In this document: positions 1-4,362 of the stretch, in pieces | How positions within the stretch are numbered: the first letter of the stretch is position 1 | How the letters are laid out: every line of letters begins with the position of its first letter | Assembly (NCBI GenBank): GCA_016866645.1 | Contig: VGLX01000085.1 | Location: 1-6,350, forward strand | Length of the DNA: 6,350 nt | Origin: Candidatus Woesearchaeota archaeon | GTDB taxonomy: Archaea > Nanobdellota > Nanobdellia > SCGC-AAA011-G17 > VGLX01 | Direction of reading: 5' to 3' | Notes under the pieces: generated by a model | Database searches by the model: none | Told to the model about the DNA's origin: nothing | Seen by the model: the letters and a program-made list of their open reading frames with translations, nothing else | Translations under genes and position numbers: made by a program

Positions 1-115
1 AAAAGAAGTGGGCCTGCCCGGATTCGAACCGGGGACCTCCGCCGTGTGAAGGCGACGTCTGCTGAACCGAGCGTCACGCACCTCTTGGGCCTCTTTTTAT
101 GCTCGGTTTCACAGC
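1..115. repeat. Direct repeat, left copy (att-like)
   Basis: This block matches 1672-1786 in the same orientation over 115 bases with one difference (G at 88, T at 1759). It covers the 3' exon, the whole intron and the last six bases of the 5' exon of tRNA-Val, plus 8 bases past the tRNA 3' end. Identity stops abruptly after position 115 (next base G here, C at 1787). The left end is cut by the window start, so the repeat may be longer. The arrangement is what integration into a tRNA gene leaves at the distal end of the inserted element. Confidence 0.85.
9..115 (-). pseudogene. 3' fragment of tRNA-Val(CAC)
   Basis: Read on the minus strand, this holds an unaltered 3' exon (9-58, including the CAC anticodon, T arm and 3' acceptor strand), the 51-nt intron (59-109) and only the last six bases of the 5' exon (110-115). 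The 5' acceptor strand and first half of the D arm are missing, replaced by unrelated sequence from 116 on, so it cannot fold as a tRNA alone. The 4-bp centre of the BHB and both 3-nt bulges survive, but the outer pairs are lost. The one substitution against the intact gene (position 88) breaks a small intron stem. It is most simply the displaced chromosomal 3' end left by integration. A trans-spliced 3' half-gene is conceivable, but no matching 5' half is seen here. Confidence 0.8.
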
Positions 116-215
116 GGGGTTATTCGTTTGTTGCGAATCATTCACTTTGGGATTGTTTCATCAACCTGTCGGTCCGAGATCAAGTGCGGTAATTTTCTTT
201 GCATTGCACGGAGGC

Positions 216-270
216 GTTACAAAAAATGTATCACTTTTAGTAAAATGTGTTACAAAAAATGTATCACTTT
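216..270. promoter_or_regulatory. Tandem palindromic operator-like repeats
   Basis: An identical 22-bp sequence occurs at 216-237 and 249-270, a 33-bp period or about three helical turns. Each copy contains an imperfect palindrome with arms GTTACA and TGTATC around five A residues. In the second copy the arms extend to GTGTTACA (247-254) and TGTATCAC (260-267) with one mismatch. The second copy ends just before the BRE/TATA of the ATPase gene, where an activator would bind or a repressor could block TBP/TFB. No regulator gene is visible nearby. Function is inferred from position and symmetry. Confidence 0.6.
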
Positions 271-285
271 AGAAAGATTTAAATA
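271..285 (+). promoter_or_regulatory. BRE/TATA promoter of the ATPase gene
   Basis: A purine-rich BRE-like stretch (AGAAAG, 271-276) precedes the AT box ATTTAAAT (277-284). Archaeal transcription usually starts about 25-27 bases past the box centre, which falls at about 307-309, on the ATG at 309. No Shine-Dalgarno sequence precedes that ATG. Both facts point to a leaderless mRNA. Confidence 0.6.
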
Positions 286-308
286 GTCTGGCTGCGGTTA
301 CCTGACAT

Positions 309-1577
309 ATGGTTAAGCGTGAAGAGTTGTATCATGTCCTGTTCGAACAACAAGAATCGTTCCACATAGAAAAAGAGTTTGTGGATAGGAATATAAAAAA
401 AGAAGTATTGTCATTCATCCATCTTAACCTTCCGATTATAATAACTGGTGTAAGAAGGTCGGGAAAATCAACACTCCTGTGCATAATAAGAAACCACCTG
501 AAACTTAAGGAAAAAGATTACCTTTATATAAACTTCAATGATGAACGGCTAACAGACTTTGCTTTAGAAGATTTCCAAAAGATAATCGATTTCATAGATG
601 AGCAAAGTTACGACAAGAACTGTTACCTATTCCTTGATGAAATACAAGAAACGGCCGGATGGGAAAAATGGGTCGACAGGATAAAAGAAAAACATCCCAT
701 CTTAATAACGGGGTCAAATTCGAAGCTGCTAAGCAAAGAAATTTCCACAATCTTGACAGGAAGATCCATAAACATAAGCTTATACCCTTTTAGTTTTAGA
801 GAATTTCTTGAATCGAGAAAAACAGACATAAACAACTGGGAGCTTAACCTTAAATCCCATTCAAGAATAAGAAAAGAGTTCTCAGAATATATCTCAACAG
901 GAGGAATCCCAAAGGTAATTGTCGATAATGACAAAAGATTATTACAGGAGAATTACGAAAATATACTCTATAGGGATATTATAAAGAGATTCAACCAAAA
1001 CCTCGAGAAGCCTATCAAAGAAATATCAGTGTACCTCTTGTCAAACATTTCCAACAGACTAAGTATTAGGGCGCTGTCAAAAACAGCCCAAATAAAAAAC
1101 CTTTCCACAATAAAATCGATTTTGGATACGTTTGAAAAAGCGTTTGTTTTCTTTTTTGTAAATAAGTTTGATTTTTCTGTAAGAAAGCAGATACAAAACC
1201 CGAGGAAAGTTTACTGTATTGATAACGGCTTTGTAACTAAAGTAGGGTTCAAATTTTCAGAGGATAAAGGCTGGCTTTTAGAAAATCTCGTATTTTTAGA
1301 ACTAAAGCGGAATAGGAAAGATGTTTACTATTTTTCAGAAAAAGGAGAATGCGATTTTCTGATAAGGCAGGGAATCAAGATTATAGAAGCGATTCAGGTC
1401 TGTCACGGATTGAACGAAGATAATAAGGAACGAGATGTAAACGGTCTAATCGAGGCTTTAGAAAGGTTCAAGCTCAAAGAGGGATTGATTTTGACTTATG
1501 ATCAGGAAGACGAAATTGAGATTAAGGGTAAGAGAATAAAAATAATGCCCGTTTGGAAATGGCTTTTACAAGTTTAA
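309..1577 (+). CDS. AAA+ ATPase with DUF4143-type C-terminal half
   Basis: This 422-aa protein has the layout of the AAA_14/DUF4143 ATPases common in archaea and bacteria. Seen directly: Walker A GVRRSGKST (residues 47-55), Walker B FLDE (108-111), a sensor-1-like ITGSNS (133-138), and a possible arginine finger in TGRS (150-153). The family signatures YPFSFREFLE (159-168), STGGIP (196-201) and LYRDI (220-224) follow. A winged-helix-like stretch lies at about 235-285. The C-terminus has a PD-(D/E)XK-like pattern: ENLVFLEL (325-332), GECDF with D349, and EAIQV with E360 and Q363 where nucleases often have ExK. Nuclease activity is uncertain, and the cellular role of the family is poorly known. 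It looks soluble and cytoplasmic. It is the only gene between the tRNA-derived repeats, so it is probably cargo. Its tyrosine codons are mixed TAT/TAC, unlike the operon to the right, in line with a separate origin. The length fits the family, so it appears intact. Confidence 0.88.
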   Translation: MVKREELYHVLFEQQESFHIEKEFVDRNIKKEVLSFIHLNLPIIITGVRRSGKSTLLCIIRNHLKLKEKDYLYINFNDERLTDFALEDFQKIIDFIDEQSYDKNCYLFLDEIQETAGWEKWVDRIKEKHPILITGSNSKLLSKEISTILTGRSINISLYPFSFREFLESRKTDINNWELNLKSHSRIRKEFSEYISTGGIPKVIVDNDKRLLQENYENILYRDIIKRFNQNLEKPIKEISVYLLSNISNRLSIRALSKTAQIKNLSTIKSILDTFEKAFVFFFVNKFDFSVRKQIQNPRKVYCIDNGFVTKVGFKFSEDKGWLLENLVFLELKRNRKDVYYFSEKGECDFLIRQGIKIIEAIQVCHGLNEDNKERDVNGLIEALERFKLKEGLILTYDQEDEIEIKGKRIKIMPVWKWLLQV

Positions 1578-1612
1578 TTCTTTATACAGATAGTTCAGAC
1601 TTTTAGGCAATA

Positions 1613-1622
1613 CTTTTTGTTT
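1613..1622 (+). terminator. Possible T-run terminator of the ATPase gene
   Basis: A T-rich tract (CTTTTTGTTT) lies about 35 bases after the ATPase stop codon. Archaeal RNA polymerase can terminate at such tracts without a hairpin. None is obvious here, so this is tentative. Confidence 0.35.
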
Positions 1623-1670
1623 ACAATCACGAGTGCAGGTTCGTTTGTAAGGTATATGGCCACATACAGT

Positions 1671-1679
1671 AAAAAGAAG
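1671..1679 (-). terminator. T-run terminator of tRNA-Val
   Basis: On the minus strand, CTTCTTTTT follows directly after the tRNA discriminator base, a typical archaeal tRNA termination tract. The same tract follows the truncated copy at the left end of the window (1-8). Confidence 0.5.
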
Positions 1680-1786
1680 TGGGCCTGCCCGGATTCGAAC
1701 CGGGGACCTCCGCCGTGTGAAGGCGACGTCTGCTGAACCGAGCGTCACGCACCTCTTGTGCCTCTTTTTATGCTCGGTTTCACAGC
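1672..1786. repeat. Direct repeat, right copy (within intact tRNA-Val)
   Basis: Partner of the repeat at 1-115, with 114 of 115 bases identical. It begins within the D arm, exactly at the GCTG strand of the central helix of the intron's splicing motif, and runs 8 bases past the tRNA 3' end. Under the integration model this copy was brought in by the element and fused to the chromosomal 5' part (1787-1803), recreating a full tRNA gene. Confidence 0.85.
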
Positions 1787-1803
1787 CGCTAGACTACAGG
1801 CCC
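1680..1803 (-). tRNA. tRNA-Val(CAC) with D-arm intron
   Basis: The spliced product is 73 nt: a 23-nt 5' exon (1781-1803) and a 50-nt 3' exon (1680-1729). The acceptor GGGCCTG pairs with CAGGCCC and the discriminator is A. The D stem GTC pairs with GAC, and G15 can pair with C48. The anticodon stem TCGCC/GGCGG encloses the loop TTCACAC, giving anticodon CAC, which reads the valine codon GUG. The T arm CCCGG-TTCGAAT-CCGGG is perfect. No CCA is encoded, so it must be added after transcription. The gene is the apparent attachment site of the neighbouring element, and its 3' part is duplicated at the left end of the window. All stems pair, so it should be functional once the intron is removed. Confidence 0.93.
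1730..1780 (-). other. 51-nt BHB intron in tRNA-Val
   Basis: The intron lies between tRNA positions 23 and 24, in the D arm, instead of the usual site beside the anticodon. The pre-tRNA forms a bulge-helix-bulge: central helix GCTG/CAGC, 3-nt bulges TGA on the 5' side and AGA on the 3' side, an 8-bp inner helix AACCGAGC/GCTCGGTT, and a short outer helix of C-G and G-C pairs plus a G-T wobble. Cutting between the second and third bulge bases, as archaeal splicing endonuclease does, gives exactly the tRNA D arm. A second hairpin, GCAC/GTGC with loop AAGAG, sits inside. Non-canonical positions are generally associated with endonucleases of broader specificity. Confidence 0.88.
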
Positions 1804-1828
1804 TTTAGGAGTTTGTTTAGGATTGGTT

Positions 1829-1840
1829 GTTTTTTAAAAC
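1829..1840 (-). promoter_or_regulatory. TATA box of tRNA-Val
   Basis: On the minus strand, GTTTTAAAAAAC lies 26-37 bases before the tRNA 5' end, the expected position for an archaeal tRNA TATA element. It sits back to back with the operon promoter on the other strand. Confidence 0.5.
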
Positions 1841-1880
1841 TATCCTTTAAGCTGGTTATTTCTTAATAGTGGTAACAAAA

Positions 1881-1896
1881 CGAAAGGTTTATATAG
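1881..1896 (+). promoter_or_regulatory. BRE/TATA promoter of the MoxR-VWA operon
   Basis: A purine-rich CGAAAG (1881-1886) precedes the strong TATA box TTTATATA (1888-1895). Predicted initiation is about 1916-1919, giving a leader of roughly 30 bases before the ATG at 1947. That leader carries a Shine-Dalgarno site. The promoter lies downstream of the GTG at 1869 that opens the reading frame, which argues against that longer start. Confidence 0.7.
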
Positions 1897-1931
1897 AAAA
1901 ACGAAACCCAAAAATACTGAATATACAGACT

Positions 1932-1936
1932 GGAGG
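1932..1936 (+). promoter_or_regulatory. Shine-Dalgarno site of the MoxR-type gene
   Basis: GGAGG lies 10 bases before the ATG at 1947. Together with the TATA position it decides the start: the upstream GTG at 1869 would add 26 residues and would precede the predicted transcript start. Confidence 0.75.
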
Positions 1937-1946
1937 ACTTGAAAAA

Positions 1947-3524
1947 ATGGCATTAGACAAAGATATAATAAGACAGGCGCACGAGATAAACCAATCCTTG
2001 CACGAAAACTCTTCTCAATACATCCACACCAGGCCAGTAGTGATATCAGAATCAAGCCTAATACTTCCAGGCAAGGTAAGGCACCCTTTCAAGATAACCT
2101 ACGACCTTAAAGACCTGTTCACCATAGGAGCATTGACAGAAAGCTCAATCCTGATGACAGGAGGCACCGACCTAGGAAAAACAACCTTGGCCTTGCTGGT
2201 CATGAACAGCCTTTTCGGAAAAGAGGAAGAAGGCTGGCACAAGATAGACCTAGACCGAGACTTCGGAAAAGACATATACTCAAAAGTAGACTTCTCAGCC
2301 CTGACAGAAGGCAAGACAACCGAAGAGCTATACGCAGCAACCAAATTCCTAACCCTGCCAGGACTGATACTGGACGAGATCAACAGGCTCCACGCCAAGC
2401 TAGGCAACAAACTATTGCACTTCTTCGACAAAGACATAGCCCTGCCCAACGGACAAAGGGTCAAACTAGGAACAAGCACAGAAAACGGGAGAAACTACCA
2501 GTTCCAAATCGCAGCGATAAACGAAGGAGACGAATACGAAGGAGTGTTCGACATGGACAAGGCCATGAGGCGAAGGACAGTCATAGAGATACCGATGGAC
2601 ATATTCACGCCAACAGAACAAGACAGGGAGATGATAAGGAACCAAGAATCAAAGAACATAATGCTCTTGAACAATATTAACCATTTAGAAAAATTGCTAA
2701 AAGTCAACGAAGCTTTGAAGAAAATCCCAATGCACCCGACAGCAAACATGTTCATAGCCTATCTAGAATCTTTTGATTACTGCAAAAACTCTCCCACCAG
2801 AGAGAAAGGCGGAGTGGCATCAAAGAACGGCTCAGTATACCACATATGCACGAAACCTGTCAAGATAGGAAGCCAGGTGTCACCAAGCGACGTAATCGGA
2901 TGCGAGTTCCTAAGAACCTTCGAAAACGACTTATGCCCATACGTCAAAGGCCTAACACCGGGAGTGTCAAAAAACCTTATAGCAGTAGCGAAAGGGTTCG
3001 CACTGTTAAGAGCGACTAAGTTCGTTGAGCTACTAGCAGCGTACTTTGACAACCAGGCAGCTGACCACATCATAAAGGATCCTGCAAAGTTCAATGGCTC
3101 ATTAGGACAATACGCCGAAACCTACTCTTCAGGCAAAGAACTGGCAAAGGCAGCGATAACAAAATACTTCAGCAACCTAGAAGTCGAAATCAGCGACGTA
3201 GAAGCAGCGGCCGGGTTCGTAGGCTACTCAAAGATGGGAATCTCAAACTTATGGATTCTGAAACACTACCAAGGCAACAGGTACGCGGCAGTGACCAACT
3301 TCTGCAAAGAAGCAAGGTCAAAACTAGAGGAAGGGCTGGTCAGGCCAGAGATGTCAGACCTGAAAACGCTGCTGAGCGGAGAAGGCGGCCCGAAACAGCT
3401 GCAAGAGGTCAGGGCTTATTGCGACTCACAAAACCCTTGGCTAGGAAAAGCGATAACACCATACATCAGCAAAGGCAAGAAAAAGCTTGAAGACAAAACA
3501 AAAGTCGAAGACCTGTACAGGTAA
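1947..3524 (+). CDS. MoxR-type AAA+ ATPase
   Basis: This 525-aa protein is read from ATG 1947. The AAA+ core spans about residues 55-230: Walker A GGTDLGKT (72-79), Walker B LILDE (140-144), sensor-1 asparagine in AAINEG (N192), the MoxR-like EYEGVFDMDKAMRRR segment, and possible arginine fingers R208-R210. The stretch AINEGDEYEGVFD matches the MoxR-family theme of a sensor asparagine followed by an acidic/EYEG segment. A lid-like helical region (GLTPGVSKNLIAVAKG, 335-350) follows. Between core and lid lie four cysteines (C279, C301, C319, C330) that could bind zinc or an Fe-S cluster; this is inference. The protein is longer than the roughly 330 aa of minimal MoxR proteins because of this region and a C-terminal extension (from about 385) of unknown fold. 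MoxR ATPases act as cytoplasmic remodelling machines with VWA partners, and such a partner is two genes downstream. The subfamily and substrate are not determined. Confidence 0.85.
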   Translation: MALDKDIIRQAHEINQSLHENSSQYIHTRPVVISESSLILPGKVRHPFKITYDLKDLFTIGALTESSILMTGGTDLGKTTLALLVMNSLFGKEEEGWHKIDLDRDFGKDIYSKVDFSALTEGKTTEELYAATKFLTLPGLILDEINRLHAKLGNKLLHFFDKDIALPNGQRVKLGTSTENGRNYQFQIAAINEGDEYEGVFDMDKAMRRRTVIEIPMDIFTPTEQDREMIRNQESKNIMLLNNINHLEKLLKVNEALKKIPMHPTANMFIAYLESFDYCKNSPTREKGGVASKNGSVYHICTKPVKIGSQVSPSDVIGCEFLRTFENDLCPYVKGLTPGVSKNLIAVAKGFALLRATKFVELLAAYFDNQAADHIIKDPAKFNGSLGQYAETYSSGKELAKAAITKYFSNLEVEISDVEAAAGFVGYSKMGISNLWILKHYQGNRYAAVTNFCKEARSKLEEGLVRPEMSDLKTLLSGEGGPKQLQEVRAYCDSQNPWLGKAITPYISKGKKKLEDKTKVEDLYR

Positions 3525-3546
3525 CGAGCAAGTCCAGTACTGAAAA

Positions 3547-4362
3547 ATGGCTGACCAAGACTTTTCAAGGATAGGCGAAATATTCTACAAAGAAGTCGGA
3601 GACGAAGCAGACATAAGCCTTGAAGGCTTCATAAAAAAAGCGCTAACCACCTACTCCGAAAAGTTCATGGCCAAAGAATTTCTCGAAACGATAAAGCCGA
3701 AAAAGATAACATTCCCGAGCAGCAAAGGCTACCTGTCTTTCAACGTCCAGCCTTACTACGGCAAGCCGGACATATCAAGCTTAGAGCTGATCACAAGAAG
3801 ATACGACGCTGCAGGAATGCTGAGCAGACTTAGAGGCGATGTCACAGCAGAATTCTTAAGCCTAGACATAAACACGGCAGACAAAGAGCTGAAAAAAAAG
3901 GTCCTGAAAGCCAAGAAGAACAACGCCTCACAGGTAAGCGGAGCTGATTTTTACTTCTCGCTAGACCCAGAAACCCCTAACATCATAAAGAGGATAGTCT
4001 GGAACAGAGCAGAACAAGCCACGTTCGACAAAGAAGTCTTTTACAGGGGTAAAGAAGACGATAGCGGAATAACATCACTAATCCTAAAAGCGAACAGGAT
4101 AAGCGTAAACTACTCATTCTACATAGAGGACAACCCTACGATGGGCCTGATCAAAGAGTGCTGCGATATGAAGCAGCCATCAAAAGAGTATTACAAAATA
4201 CTGTACAGCATCAGCAGCGCTGATGAAAAAGTCTTGCCTGCAAGGATACTAAACCATCTGAAGCAAGTATTCGAAATAGCAAAAGATGACTTCGACCACT
4301 TGTCTTACCAAAGGGCAAAGATAGAAGACGTAAACACCGTGTTCACAGGAGATTTAAGATGA
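3547..4362 (+). CDS. Unrecognised protein between MoxR and VWA genes
   Basis: I do not recognise this 271-aa protein. It has no signal peptide, membrane segment or clear catalytic motif. It looks like a soluble mixed alpha/beta protein, with a lysine-rich helix at about 111-125 (ADKELKKKVLKAKK) and adjacent cysteines C205-C206. It starts 22 bases after the ATPase stop with no clear Shine-Dalgarno site. The ATG is preceded by TGAAAA, much like the TGAAAAA before the ATPase ATG. Its stop overlaps the next start (ATGA), so it is very likely co-translated with the VWA protein. Its place between a MoxR ATPase and a VWA protein makes it a candidate adaptor, regulator or remodelling target. Codon use (TAC, ATA and AGG preferred) matches its neighbours, so the operon has evolved as a unit. 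The reading frame is firm; the function is unknown. Confidence 0.8.
   Translation: MADQDFSRIGEIFYKEVGDEADISLEGFIKKALTTYSEKFMAKEFLETIKPKKITFPSSKGYLSFNVQPYYGKPDISSLELITRRYDAAGMLSRLRGDVTAEFLSLDINTADKELKKKVLKAKKNNASQVSGADFYFSLDPETPNIIKRIVWNRAEQATFDKEVFYRGKEDDSGITSLILKANRISVNYSFYIEDNPTMGLIKECCDMKQPSKEYYKILYSISSADEKVLPARILNHLKQVFEIAKDDFDHLSYQRAKIEDVNTVFTGDLR
4348..4351 (+). promoter_or_regulatory. Shine-Dalgarno site of the VWA gene
   Basis: GGAG inside the end of the preceding gene lies 7 bases before the ATG at 4359. It supports that start and independent or coupled re-initiation at the ATGA overlap. Confidence 0.6.

Larger units (their letters stand above)
1..1786. mobile_element. Mini integrative element in tRNA-Val
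   Basis: Two near-identical direct repeats made of the 3' part of tRNA-Val (1-115 and 1672-1786) enclose about 1.56 kb of unique sequence. The intact tRNA lies at one end and the 3' fragment at the other, on the side towards which the tRNA 3' end points. This is the standard outcome of tyrosine-recombinase integration into a tRNA gene, with the element restoring the tRNA 3' end. The only gene inside is the AAA+/DUF4143 ATPase at 309-1577. No integrase, replication gene or relaxase is present, so mobilisation would need help in trans, or this is a remnant. A tandem duplication followed by deletion could also create the pattern. One end touches the window edge. Confidence 0.65.

Noticed and set aside
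121..139. Hairpin ATTCG/CGAAT (122-126 and 134-138) just inside the left repeat
   Set aside because: The stem is only 5 bp with no T run or other context; similar hairpins are expected by chance.
216..270. The two 22-bp repeats as a CRISPR array
   Set aside because: There are only two copies separated by 11 bp, which is too short for a spacer, and no cas genes are visible.
1566..1748. A minus-strand 60-codon open frame across the tRNA-Val region
   Set aside because: It runs through the tRNA exon and intron; the tRNA explains the sequence better.
1865..1882. GGTAACAAAAC upstream of the operon TATA as a third operator copy
   Set aside because: It shares only a short GTAACA-like core with the 216-270 repeats and lacks the second palindrome arm.
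1869..1946. N-terminal extension of the MoxR-type ATPase from a GTG at 1869 (26 extra residues)
   Set aside because: The TATA box (1888-1895) lies within it and GGAGG (1932-1936) is correctly placed for the ATG at 1947, so the extension would not be transcribed.
2099..3094. Minus-strand open frames of 86-126 codons opposite the ATPase gene
   Set aside because: They mirror the codon bias of the plus-strand gene and have no promoter or ribosome site.
3251..3490. A plus-strand 79-codon open frame inside the MoxR-type ATPase gene
   Set aside because: It overlaps a well-supported coding region in another frame, has no ribosome site, and its arginine/glutamine-rich product looks like a frame shadow.
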